Below are positions 1 to 8,993 of a DNA stretch of 27,909 nt, one piece after another; position 1 is the first letter of the stretch, and every line of letters begins with the position of its first letter. The stretch comes from Flavobacteriales bacterium (GTDB lineage Bacteria; Bacteroidota; Bacteroidia; Flavobacteriales_F; PHOS-HE28), in contig JADJXF010000002.1 in the NCBI GenBank assembly GCA_016715995.1, positions 1 to 27,909 on the forward strand, read 5' to 3'. Position numbers and translations under genes: made by a program. Below the pieces are notes generated by a model, which was not told the DNA's origin, did no database searches, and worked only from the letters and a program-made list of their open reading frames with translations.

Positions 1-445
1 TGTACCAGACCAATGCCACGGAGAAGCTCATTGGCGTTCGTAGTGCTCGCCTTGTGGCCTTGATCGGCGCGTTCAAGCGTGATCGCCTCGCTCACCATGA
101 TGATGAGGAAGGAAGGAGGACATGCTGCCCGCGCTTCCAGTTGAGCATGAGTGCCGAAGCGAGCACGGTGCGCCGATTCTTCCTGCACGAGGCTTGCTCA
201 TCGTCTTCGCCAGGCGCTACGGTCGGCATCGTGCTCGGCGTGGGCATCGTGCTGGCGCAACGACGCTTACCTTCGTGGAAATGGCTGAGGCGATGGACCA
301 GTTGTTCGTTCCCGGTGAAACTCGTGGGCGGCGACCTGCTGCCGGTCGCGGCCACGGTGCTCGCCATCCCGGCCTGCTGGCCACTTGGGTGCCGCTGCGC
401 GCGCTCAGCCGGAGGTTCCTCTATGCCACGGCGGCGAGGGTGTAG
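1..445 (+). CDS. FtsX/LolC-LolE-type ABC transporter permease, C-terminal part (5' end outside window, frameshifted)
   Basis: The last ~150 residues of an inner-membrane permease of the LolC/E-FtsX family, whose members work with an ATPase, typically in lipoprotein release. Reading begins in frame at base 3 with TNATEKLI. Later pieces lie alternately in two frames: RRIFLHEGLLIVF-like text, a hydrophobic stretch GATVGIVLGVGIVLAQRR, an EMAEAMDQLF segment, FPVKLVGGDLL, then TVLAI and LLATWVPLRALSRR before TAG. Pre-TM, periplasmic loop and last TM followed by a short basic tail fit the C-terminal FtsX domain. At least three indels are needed, which I attribute to sequencing error. The last 25 bases overlap the convergent dusB end. 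The family is fairly sure; the exact substrate is not. Confidence 0.7.
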
Positions 446-1419
446 GTCGCGATTACCTCATCGAGGATCTGCTCCAGGAACACCGGGTCCTTCTCCGTGC
501 ACAAACGCAAGCGCACCTCCTTCACATTCGGCAGGCCCTTCAGGTAGTTGCCGTAATGTCGGCGCATCTCCACCACGCCTTCCCACGCGCCCTTCCAGAC
601 CAATGAGCTGCGCAAGTGCTGGCGCGCGGCCTCTACACGGTCGGTGATGGTGGGCGCTTGCATGTGCTGGCCAGTTGCAATGAAGTGCTTGATCTCATTG
701 AAGATCCACGGGTGGCCAATGCTCGCGCGGCCGATCATCACGCCATCCACGCCGTAGCGGTTCCTGTATTCAACCGCTTTCTCCGGCGAATCGATATCGC
801 CATTGCCGAAGATGGGGATGCGCATGCGCGGGTTGTTCTTCACCACCACGCGTCGGTGCCTCAATCCGCCGGGCCTTGTACAGCTACGCGCGCGTGCGGC
901 CATGGATGCTGAAGCGCCCGGATGCCCACATCCTGCAAGCGCTCCGCGACTTCGATGATATTCTTGCTCTTGTCGTCCCAGCAAGGGCGCGTCTTCGGTA
1001 ACGGGCAGCTGCCGACGCCCCACCACCTTCTCGGTGGGCGCACCATCTTATCGATGTCAGGCAGCAGGCGGGCCCCTGCGCCGCTGCTCACCACCTTATT
1101 GCACGGGGCGGCGGCAAGATTGATGTCGATCCGGTCGGGCTTGGCAGCCTCGGCGATGCGTGCGGCTTCTTCCATCGCGTCCTCGCTCCCGCGAAAGAGC
1201 TGGATGCCGATGGGCCACTCAGCCTCGAAGATGTCGAGCTTCTTAGGGGCCCTTGGCCGCCTGGCGGATGGGAGCCCTCGCTGCTGATGAACTCGGTGAG
1301 CATCAGATCGGCGCCGTGCTGCTTACCGCAACGCGCCGGAAGGCGAGTCCGCTCGCGTCCTCCATGGGCGCGAGCAACAACGCGAATTCCGGCAGTTGAA
1401 TGGAGCCGATGCGCGGCAT
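421..1419 (-). CDS. dusB: tRNA-dihydrouridine synthase DusB (frameshifted)
   Basis: Flavoenzyme that reduces uridine to dihydrouridine in tRNA, a TIM-barrel Dus/NifR3 protein. The N-terminus reads MPRIGSIQLPEFALLLAPME, the usual FMN-site opening. Downstream come ADLMLTEFISSEG, then RIDINL, then in a long clean frame IPIFGNGDIDSPEKA and GVDGVMIGRASIGHPWIF, the FMN phosphate-binding part, and a helical C-terminal tRNA-binding domain ending in AAVA. The usual G-C-P catalytic motif after DIN reads A-A-P-C here; with the nearby indels this is probably sequence error. About 330 residues is normal. The start at 1419 lies 13 bases after a -7 promoter box in a divergent hairpin. Several frameshifts occur between 860 and 1390. 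Confidence 0.85.
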
Positions 1420-1429
1420 GGATGAAGAT

Positions 1430-1470
1430 CCGCGAAGGTAGGGGCGTCGGATTCGACGCTACCTTCGCGG
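1430..1470. promoter_or_regulatory. Divergent promoter inside a 41-base hairpin between dusB and the PLP enzyme gene
   Basis: Arms CCGCGAAGGTAG (1430-1441) and CTACCTTCGCGG (1459-1470) are perfect inverted copies. A second stem GCGTCG/CGACGC (1444-1449 with 1454-1459) lies inside, around a GATT loop. Each outer arm carries TACCTTCG, the -7 type box found before many genes here: 1460-1467 on the plus strand (ATG at 1488) and 1433-1440 on the minus strand (ATG at 1419). The two genes therefore appear to be fired from mirror-image promoters. Confidence 0.6.
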
Positions 1471-1487
1471 CCCCCATCACCCAACGC

Positions 1488-2654
1488 ATGAAATTCGGCA
1501 CCAAAGCCATCCACGCCGGCGTAGAGCCCGACCCCACAACGGGCGCCATCATGACGCCCATCTACCAGACCAGCACGTACGACGCCGAAGCGCCGAGCGA
1601 TCGCAGGGCTGCGAGTGCAGCCGCACGCCACAACCCCCTCGCGCAACCGCTTTGCGAGAACGCGCTGGCCGCTCTCGAGAACGGCACGCATGGCCTCCTT
1701 CAGCAGTGGCATAGCCAACATCGATGCCATCATCAAACTACTGAAGCCCGGCGGTAAATTTGGTCAGCCGCAACTGACCTCTACGGCGTACTATCGATTG
1801 TTCACGAAGATGTTCGGGGGCTTCGGTGGCCAGTTCAGTTCGTGGACATGGGCGACCTGAAGAACGTGGAAACCGCGATGAGCCCAAATACTGAGCTCAT
1901 CTGGGCCGGGGCGCCCGCAATCCGCTGCTGCACGCATCATCGACATCGCTGGCCTGAGCGCCATCGCGAGGAAGCACGGCTGCCCTGCTTTTCATCGACA
2001 ACACGCTTCCGCGCCGGCCCCTACCTGCAAACGCCATCTCAACCTCGCGCGGACATCGTAATGCACGGCGTGACGAAGTGCCTCGGCGGTATACTGCGAT
2101 GTGGTATTGGGCGCATTGGTGGTGAAGGATGCCAGCCTCGCCCCGTGCCTCGCCTTCATCCAGAACAGCAGCAGCGCCACGCCCCTGGTGCAGTTGGGAT
2201 TGTTTCCTCCGGATATGCAGCCTGAGGGCCCTGCACCTGCGCATCCACCTTCTCCTGCAAGAACAGCAAGGTCGTGGCAGGTTCCTCAATGAAACACTCG
2301 AGGTGGACTGAGGTGTATTGGCCCGGCTTCCCAACGCATACGAACCACGCAGTCGCTGCCAAAGCAGATGAGCACGGCTTCCGGTGGCATGTTGGGTGAA
2401 ACTACCGTAAAGGGCGACAACATGGCCGATGCCGCATCGCGGTGCTCCGCCCCGGCACCAGGCTCTTCTCGTTGGCCGAGGCCTCGGCGGCGTGGAGTCC
2501 ATATCCGGTCATCCGGCAGGCATGACCTTCGCCAGCATCCCGCGCGAGAGAGACGAAAGAATGGACTCGCGGACACCCTGATCCCAAGCTGAGCGTTAAC
2601 GGAGAGGAGGATGCCGATGCGCCTGATTGCCGATGCGGAGCAGCGCTTCACTGA
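1488..2654 (+). CDS. Cys/Met metabolism PLP-dependent enzyme (cystathionine gamma-synthase/lyase type), frameshifted
   Basis: A fold-type-I PLP enzyme of the trans-sulfuration family, acting on cystathionine or O-acyl-homoserine in the cytoplasm. It starts MKFGTKAIHAGVEPDPTTGA, followed by IMTPIYQTSTY, the classic family opening. Next come LENGTHGL, SSGIANIDAIIKLLKPG, TKMFGGFG, AGAPAIRC in place of the usual ETPTNPLL, the ADIVMHGVTK segment whose lysine binds PLP, ALVVKDASLA, FIQNSSSATP and a C-terminal part with HPASMTF-like and HASIPR-like remnants. Total length of about 385 residues is normal. Many small indels scatter it over three frames. Synthase and lyase cannot be told apart here. Its promoter is the right arm of the hairpin at 1430-1470. 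Confidence 0.8.
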
Positions 2655-3087
2655 GCAGGATCCGCATTTCGATCTCCGCTCACCTTGCGGGCCAGTGCCG
2701 GGTAGATGGCGCCGGTCGCCTGGTCATCTTCATCGAGGCTCCTCCAGGTCCGAAGGTAGCCTGCGTTAATTCGCCTCCTTCTGCACCCGATTCGACTCAT
2801 CGAGCTTGATACGCAGCGCCTCAAAGTATCGCGGTTCTGGGTGTTCTGGATCGAGAACACCGGTAGGAAGAATGAGGATGGTGAATTTGCCCGTATTGAT
2901 AACCCAACTGCCAAGTGTCGCTGTACCGAACAACCCCCGGTTACCGCCCATGAGATGATGAGTGCGGGCGAGGATGGGTGAGGAGCCTTCCTGTGAGGAG
3001 CGAGACCCGCTTCTGCGGCTTGCGTGAAGAAGGGAGAATGGACGATGGGGACCATGGTGCGGTTGTGAGGCGTGAAGATCGGGAACC
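2648..3087 (-). CDS. Hypothetical protein, about 145 residues, frameshifted
   Basis: Minus-strand reading frames hold protein-like text but no family I recognise. From a possible ATG at 3087 the reading gives MVP and then, in one frame, HHLMGGNRGLFGTATLGSWV, INTGKFTILILPTGVLDPEH and RYFEALRIKLDESNRVQKEA. After a one-base shift near 2765 it continues AGYLRTWRSLDEDDQATGAI and ends ARKVSGDRNADPAQ. The joined product has a beta-rich middle and a charged helical C-terminus, and no signal peptide or TM segment. The stop overlaps the last bases of the plus-strand PLP enzyme gene (convergent). The N-terminal third is uncertain because two frames look equally plausible there. Confidence 0.4.
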
Positions 3088-3103
3088 ATCCTTCGCGGCG
3101 ACC

Positions 3104-3111
3104 TAGATTCG
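3104..3111 (+). promoter_or_regulatory. -7 box TAGATTCG of ppk2
   Basis: TAGATTCG ends only six bases before the ATG at 3118, so transcription would begin at or next to the start codon. It matches the TAnnTTCG pattern seen before aspS, trmB, ppiD and the methyltransferase gene. Confidence 0.5.
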
Positions 3112-3117
3112 GGCGCG

Positions 3118-4023
3118 ATGAAAAACCTCCTGCCCGAGCCCCACTTCCCCGTGAATGCACCCGTGGCGGGTTCAGTATCCAAGAACCACTTCTGCGACAC
3201 TCCCGAAAAGAGGCCGATCGGAAGGTGCTGAAGACCCGGCTGGATAAAGACCGGACCGCATCGCGGAAACTGCGAGAGGTGCTCTACGCAGCTGGCCAGC
3301 ATGCCGTGCTGCTCATCTTCTGAAAGCCATGGATGCCGCCGGCAAAGACAGCTGCATCCGCCACGTGATGAGCGGCGTGAACCCCAAGGTATTGCGCGTG
3401 TGGAGCTTCAAGACGCCAAGCTCCCTGGAGCGCAGCCACGATTTCCTCTGGCGCCATTCCCGAGCGGTGCCCGAAAGCGCAACCGCATCAGCATCCACAA
3501 CCGCAGCCACTACGAAGAGGTGCTGGTGACGCGCGTGCATGGGAGTTCATCCATGAGCAAAAACATACCGGGCATCGCATCGGTGAAGGACATCGATGCC
3601 GCCTTCTAAGAATCGCGCTATGCCGCCATCCGGGCCTGGGAGAAATAGCTGGCCGAAAGCGGAACGGTGATCGGCGAAGTTCTACCTGCTGATGAGCCGC
3701 ACGGCTCAGAAGGAAACGCTTCCTCGATCAGCATCGACGACCCACGGCGAAGAACTGGAAGTTCAATCCCGGCGACGTGAAGGAGCGCGGGCACTGGGAT
3801 GCCTACAGGCACGCTTAGCAAACAGGCCATCGGTGCCACCGCCGCACCTATGTCCAGCAGTACATCGTTCCCGCCGACTGACCAATGGGGGAGCCCGAGC
3901 CATTGTCGGCCGATTGGTGCGCGAGCAGCTGGAGGTGCTGGACCTGAAGCGCCCGGAGCCCCAGCGGAGACCCTGGCCCAGCTGCAGGAAGCCCGCGCTG
4001 CGCTAATGGCCGAAAAGGACTGA
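3118..4023 (+). CDS. ppk2: Polyphosphate kinase 2 (PPK2 family), frameshifted
   Basis: PPK2 enzymes transfer phosphate between polyphosphate and nucleotides in the cytosol. After MKNLLPEPHFPVNAPVAG and a damaged stretch, the reading gives LDKDRTASRKLREVLYAA, then AMDAAGKDSCIRHVMSGVNP with the Walker A (DAAGKDS), and WSFKTPSSLERSHDFLWRHS. RISIHNRSHYEEVLVTRVH is the Walker B/lid region, followed by NIPGIASVKDIDAAF. Further on, across three frames, come FYLLMSRTAQKE, an NWKFNPGDVKERGHWDAY-type segment, IVGRLVREQLEVLDLK and the tail LAQLQEARAALMAEKD. About 300 residues is the normal one-domain length. At least six indels occur. Whether AMP, ADP or GDP is the acceptor cannot be told. It stands alone, with a promoter box immediately upstream. 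Confidence 0.88.
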
Positions 4024-4034
4024 GTCGCGCCGGA

Positions 4035-4042
4035 TACCTTCG
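4035..4042 (+). promoter_or_regulatory. -7 box TACCTTCG of aspS
   Basis: TACCTTCG followed by CGGG is identical to the core of the dusB divergent promoter arms. It lies 19 bases before the aspS ATG at 4062 and just after the ppk2 stop. Confidence 0.5.
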
Positions 4043-4061
4043 CGGGCCTTCGACAGACCAT

Positions 4062-5816
4062 ATGCCGTACACACACCTTTGGCGAACTCCGCCTCGCCGA
4101 CGCCGGAAAGACCGCTGACCCTCGCAGGATGGGTGCAACGCTCCCGCGATACGGGCGGACTCACGTTCCCGGACCTCCGCGATCGCTTCGGCGTCATGCA
4201 GCTCAGCTTCAACATGGGCGCGATGCTTCCCCTGTGTGAAGCCGCGCGCAAACTGGGCCGTGAATTCGTGGTGCAGGCAGCCGGCGGCGTGAAGGGCGAG
4301 AGAACAAGAACCCCAACTGTGCCGGGGAGGATCGAGGCTGGTCGTCACTGGACTGATGGTGCTGAACAGTGCGCTGAGCCCGCCGCTCCACGATCGAAGG
4401 AAAGAACCGACGGCGGCGATGAGCTGCGCGCCGTGCCGCTACCTGGACCTGCGCCGCACCAACGTAAAACGCAATTTCGAGTTACGCCACCGCATGGCCA
4501 TCCCGAAGTGCGCAACTACCTCAGCGCGCAGCAATTCCTCGAAGTTGAAACGCCCGTGCTGATCGAGAGCACGCCGGAAGGCGCGCGCGACTTCGTGGTG
4601 CCCAACCGCATGCATCGGGGCGAGTTCTACGCACTGCCGCAGAGCCCGCAGACCTTCAAGCAATTGCTGATGGTGGCCGGCTTCGACCGCCGACTTCCAA
4701 ATGGTGAAGTGCTTCCGCGACGAGGACCTGCGCCGGGACCGTCAGCCGGAGTTCCACGCAGGTCCCGATTGCGAGATGGCCTTCGTGGAACAGGAGGACA
4801 TGCTGAACACCTCGAGGGCATGGCCAAACACCTGTTCAAGGCCATCCATAAGGTGGGATTCGATGGCCCCTTCCGCGCACTGAGCTTCGATGAGGCGATG
4901 CCAATTACAGATCCGACAAGCCCGACCTGCGTTTCAGCATGCGCTTCCACGAACTGAACGACCTCACGAAAGACGCGGGCTTCAAGGTCTTCGATGAGGC
5001 CGGAACTCGTCGTTGGCATCAACACCGAAGGGTGCGCTGCATGGAGCCGCAAGCGGACCGACGCGCTCATCGACTTCGTGAAGCTCCCGCGAATCGGTGC
5101 CTCGGGCATCGTGTTCGTGAAGTGGACCGAAGAAGGCTTGAAGAGCACAGTGGACAAGTTCTATACGCAAGAACACTTGCAACGATGGGCCGAACGCTTC
5201 GGCATGAAGCAAGGCGACCTGCTCTGCATCATGGCGGGCAATGCCGACAAGACCCGCAAGCAACTGAACGAATTGCGCCTGCATCTGGGCGAGCTGCTCC
5301 GGCCTGCGCGATCCCCAAGGTGTACAAGCCACTCTAGGTGGTGGACTTTCCGCTGCTGGAGCAGGACGAAGAGACAGGGCGCTGGCATGCCATGCACCAC
5401 CCCTTTCACCGCGCCGAAGCCTGAGGACGCGCAGAAACTATTCGACCAAAGCGACCTCGGCAGCGTCCGCGCCAACGCCACGACCTGGTGATCAACGGCA
5501 CCGAGATCGGCGGCGGCAGCATCCGCATTCATGACCGCGCCATGCAGGAAGCCATGTTCCGAGTGCTCGGCTTCACCGATGAGGAGGCCGTTACAAATTC
5601 GGCTTCCTCCTGGATGCCTTCGAGTTCGGGGCCCCCCGCACGGTGGCGCGGCCTTCGGCTTCGACCGCTGGGTTGAGCCTCTTCGGACACCGCACGGATA
5701 TCCGTGAGTTCATCGCCTTCCCGAAGAACAACGCCGGGCGCGATGTGATGATTGACGCGCCGAGCCGGATCGATGACATCCAATTGAAGGAGCTGGGGAT
5801 CGATGTGAAGTCCTGA
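4062..5816 (+). CDS. aspS: Aspartate-tRNA ligase AspS (multiply frameshifted)
   Basis: Class II aminoacyl-tRNA synthetase charging tRNA-Asp. Order along the protein: N-terminal OB anticodon-binding domain (FGELRLADAGK shifted one base after the ATG, LAGWVQRSRDTGGLTFPDLR, GVMQLSFNMGA); the hinge; motif 1 region (YLSAQQFLEVETPVLIESTP, EGARDFVVPNRM); motif 2 (FYALPQSPQTFKQLLMVAGF, then VKCFRDEDLRRDRQPEF); the bacterial GAD insert (ELVVGINTEGCAAWSRKRTD, GASGIVFVKWTEEGLKS); and motif 3 near the end (a GFDRW-like stretch, SLFGHRTDIREF). The span equals 585 codons, the usual bacterial length, so the many indels almost cancel. As the gene is essential, they are surely sequence errors. The end lies 11 bases before the deaminase start. 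Confidence 0.92.
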
Positions 5817-5827
5817 CATTCGTCGTC

Positions 5828-6305
5828 ATGGACCCCAACGACGAGCGCTTCCTCCGCGAAGCCATCGCCCTTGCCCGCGAAGGCATGGACCGCAACGAAG
5901 GCGGCCCCTTTGGATGCGTGATCGTGAAGGATGGCGAGATCATCGGGCCCGGCAACAACAAGGTCACCAGCAGCAACGACCCCACGGCGCACGCCGAGGT
6001 GGTAGCCATCCGCGAAGCGTGCCAAGCGTTGGCTCCTTCCAGCTCGAGGCTGCACGCTCTACACCAGCTGCGAGCCCTGCCCCCATGTGCCTGGGCGCCA
6101 TCTACTGGGCGCGCCCCGATCGAATCGTGTTCGCCGCCACGCGTGCCGATGCCGCCGAGGCCGGCTTCGATGACCAATTGATCTACGACGAGCTGCCGTT
6201 GCCACCAGAGCAGCGCCGGATCTCAACCACGGCACAGGTGCTGCGCGAGGAGGGGCGCGCTGTGTTCGCCGCTTGGAAATCGAAGGCCGACAAGACCGCC
6301 TATGA
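5828..6305 (+). CDS. guaD: Guanine deaminase-like cytidine/nucleoside deaminase family protein
   Basis: Zinc-dependent deaminase, most like bacterial guanine deaminases that turn guanine into xanthine. It starts MDPNDERFLREAIALAREGM, with GGPFGCVIVKDGEIIGPGNN. The zinc-site HAE is in PTAHAEVVAIREAC and the PCxxC follows in a neighbouring frame as CPMCLGAIYWARPDRIVF. AAEAGFDDQLIYDEL and the C-terminal W-K-S-K-A-D-K-T-A-Y are typical of the GuaD group and its swapped tail. One frameshift lies near 6040-6060. At the end the frame reads on (TAYDRSK); a lost T in TATGA would restore TAT-TGA, and I place the stop there. GACATTCG five bases before the ATG resembles a weak -7 box. It ends just upstream of mtfA. 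Confidence 0.8.
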
Positions 6306-6315
6306 TCGATCCAAG

Positions 6316-7097
6316 ATGGCGACCCGCCTGCTCGACATCATCGGCGCCGTTGCCCGGTGGCTGCGGCGTTTGGGCTGAACAGCCTGCTGCGGCGCATGAT
6401 CGACAGTCGCCCGCCAAGGGGGTCCTAGCGCGCCGCACAAGGCCATCCTCGCCAAGTACGCCATCCACTACCAGCGGCTCGATGACGCCGGAAGCATCGC
6501 ATGGAGCGCATCACCGCGGCCTTTATGCACGAGAAGGATTGGGTCGGCGCAGGCATCACCGTGGCCGAGGAGATGAAGGTGATGATCGCGCCTGCGCCGC
6601 GCAGCTGCTCATGGGCTTCCCGGACCTGGTGCTGCGGCACTTCGAGCGCATCGTCGTGTATCCGGACACCTACCGATCGCCGAAGAGCGGCCGCATGCAC
6701 CAAGGGAGGTGCGTCCCCCGACCGGGCATCATCATCATCAGCTGGGGAGGACTTCGTGCATGGCTATGCGCACAGCCGCGACGCGCACAACGTGGGCCTG
6801 CATGAGCTGGCGCACGCGCTCTGGTTCGAGGACATGACTGAGAACAGCGAGCACAACTTCCTGGACCGACGGCTCCTCTCCTTGTGGAACCGCATGGCCA
6901 GCGAGCATGTGGCACGCATCAAGCGCCAGGAGCCGCACTTTTTCCGCGACTATGCCGGCACCAACCAAGCGGAGTTCTTCGCCGTGGCGGTCGAGTACTT
7001 CTTCGAGCTGCCGCTGGATTTCAGGAAGGCCGAGCCTGAGTTCTATGCGACCCTGTCCGCCATGCTGAAGCGGGATCCCGCTGTCGCTCCACCCTGA
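6316..7097 (+). CDS. mtfA: MtfA-type zinc peptidase (M90 family), frameshifted N-terminal half
   Basis: Glucose-regulated metallopeptidase family (PF06167; E. coli MtfA binds Mlc). From the ATG at 6316 the text is MATRLLDIIGAVA, a hydrophobic N-terminus broken by an indel near 6355. Then come KAILAKYAIHYQRLDDAG, MERITAAFMHEKDWVGAGIT, VAEEMKVMIA, MGFPDLVLRHFERIVVYPDT and IIIISW. The zinc site HELAH is at 6801-6815 (GLHELAHALWFEDM). The third ligand Glu is expected in NQAEFFAVAVEYFFE (from about 6963). The C-terminus ends LKRDPAVAPP. Total ~260 residues is normal for the family. The N-terminal hydrophobic segment suggests membrane anchoring, unlike soluble E. coli MtfA; that is inference. Confidence 0.85.
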
Positions 7098-7185
7098 GCA
7101 CTTTAAGCGCCCATCCTGCAGCCTCTCGTAGCCCCATGAACGGCGCAATGGCCCCGCGCTGCAGCACGCGTCAGGCCGGCTTGGA

Positions 7186-8869
7186 TCACAACTCGCCCGC
7201 GAGCGCCTCGCTCACGTTGATCAAGTGGTCGCCCACCTTCTCGCAACTGCTGAAGAGGTCGTGGTACACCAGCCCGCTGCGCACATTGTAGTCGCCTCCC
7301 TCGATGCTGCGCCAGTGCTTGAGCCGGAGCTGGTCGCGCATGGCATTGATCCGCTGCTCCGCCTCCACGGCCGCATCGAGGCGCACCGCCTCCTGCTCTG
7401 CATCGAGGTTGGCGATCATCACCTCGAAGGCCTGATCGAGGAGCTCGAACATGGAGAGCAGGTCCTGCCGCTGATCCGGGGAGAACCAGAGCTATCGTCG
7501 AGTTTGCGCTCCATCGATTTGCTCATCTGGAAGAAGATGTCGCCCACGCGCTCCAGATCGCCCATGATGCTGAGCATGCCCCGGATGCGCCCGCTGAGCT
7601 CTTCATTGCGCGCTTCGGTGCTGGTCTTCGTGAGGTACTTGCCCACCTCCACCTCGATCCGGTCAGTGATCTGCTCGTAACGCTCCAGGCGCTGCATCAG
7701 GCGGTCTCGCGCTATGGGGTCGCGCGCCGTGAGCAGCTGGCGCGTCATGCCCAGCATCTCGTGCGTGAGCTTGCCGAAGCGCGCGATCTCGCGGCGCGCT
7801 TCGATCAGCGAGACCTCCGGGGAGAGCGGGATGTCCGCATCGAGGTACTCCAGCCGGAACTCCTCATCAGGCTGGGTGCGCGCGGGCACCATCCAGGTGA
7901 CGATGCGCTCGAGCATGGGTACGAAGCTCACCAGGAGCAGGGTGTTGGCCACGTTGAACCCGATGTGCAGGGCGGTGAGGGCCCACTTGATGGAAGAGGG
8001 CTCGTTGTAAGGCGATGCGCCGAACTGCCAGGTGATGAGGGCGTCGATGGCGTCGAGGTGGGCCTGAACAGGAGCAGCGCCCAGGAGACGCCGATGAGGT
8101 TGAAGAGCAAATGCGCGCGCGCGGTGCGCTTGGCCCAGGCGCTGGCCACCAGCGCGGCGATGTTGGCCGTGAGGGTGGTGCCGATGTTCTCGCCCAGCAC
8201 CAGAGCGGCGGCCATGTCGTAGCCGATGGTGCCGTTCTCGCAGAGCACGAGGGTTAGCGCGATGGAGGCGCTGGAGCTCTGGATCACGGCTGAGAGGGCT
8301 GCGCCGATGGCCACGAAGAGCAGCACCGATAGCAGGCCGCGGTCGCTGAGGCCGTGCAGGAAGCTGAGCGCTTCTGCCGATGGGGCGGGCACTGATTGCT
8401 TGAGGAACTCGATGCCCAGGAAGAGCAGGGCAACACCCATGAAGAACTCCGCGCCGGCACGTGCCCGCGGCGATTTGATGAAGAGCAGCGGGAAGGCGAT
8501 GCCGATGATCGGGATGGCGAGCTTAGTGATGCTCAGGTCGGCGAAGACCGCCCAGCTGAAGAGCACCGCTTTGATGGTGGTGCCGATGTTGGCGCCCATG
8601 ATCACGCTGATCGCCTGGCGCACGCTGAGCAGGCCCGCATTCACGAAGCCCACCACCATCACCGTGGCGGCGCTGCTGCTCTGAATCACCGCCGTGCTCA
8701 CGAATCCGGTGAGCACGCCGCGGAAACGGTTCGCCGTCATGCTCGAGAGCACGTTGCGCATGCGGCGGCCGGCCACCTTCTGCAGGCCCTCGCTCATCAC
8801 CTTCATGCCGTAGATGAACAGGCCAAGCGACCCGGCAAGGGTGAGGATCTCAATCAACCCGAAGGACAT
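7186..8869 (-). CDS. Na+/phosphate cotransporter with C-terminal PhoU-like domain (two frameshifts)
   Basis: Inner-membrane NptA/PF02690 transporter. It starts MSFGLIEILTLAGSLGLFIY and carries the two signature inverted-repeat motifs, VIQSSSAATVMVVGFV and VIQSSSASIALTLVL, each followed by a GxNIGTT motif (MGANIGTT, LGENIGTT). About eight hydrophobic segments are seen in the first 320 residues. A one-base shift near 8070 moves to WALTALHIGFNVANTLLL and PMLERIVTWMVP. The PhoU-like helical domain follows (EARREIARFGKLTHEMLGMT, IMGDLERVGDIFFQMSKSME). A second shift near 7495 leads into LLSMFELLDQAFEVMIANLD and VYHDLFSSCEKVGDHLINVS to the end. About 560 residues is normal. The gene is divergent from a PhoR-like kinase gene, which suggests phosphate-related control. 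Confidence 0.92.
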
Positions 8870-8885
8870 GTGGCGTGAGCGCGCG

Positions 8886-8893
8886 GCAAGCTA
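8886..8893 (-). promoter_or_regulatory. -7 box TAGCTTGC of the Na/Pi cotransporter gene
   Basis: On the minus strand TAGCTTGC is followed by 16 bases and then the ATG at 8869. A second similar box, TAACCTTGC, lies further upstream at 8910-8918. Both follow the local TAnnTT(C/G)(G/C) pattern. Confidence 0.4.
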
Positions 8894-8967
8894 CCGGCGC
8901 CTTGTTGCGGCAAGGTTAATTCACCTGCGCCAGGCCGTGCGATGCACAGGCCCGGGTGATGCACGAG

Positions 8968-8975
8968 TAAACTTG
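8968..8975 (+). promoter_or_regulatory. -7 box TAAACTTG of the histidine kinase gene
   Basis: TAAACTTG lies 18 bases before the ATG at 8994, in the 124-base divergent gap shared with the Na/Pi cotransporter gene. Confidence 0.4.
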
Positions 8976-8993
8976 CACGACCCCGCATCCCTG

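Noticed and set aside
54..647. Plus-strand open frame extending past the ABC permease end
   Set aside because: Only parts of it match the permease; past 445 it is antisense to dusB and the text is Ser/Pro/Arg-rich shadow.
4062..5816. aspS as a real pseudogene
   Set aside because: Essential gene, all motifs present, indels nearly cancel over the normal length; neighbouring essential genes show the same damage, so sequencing error is the better explanation.
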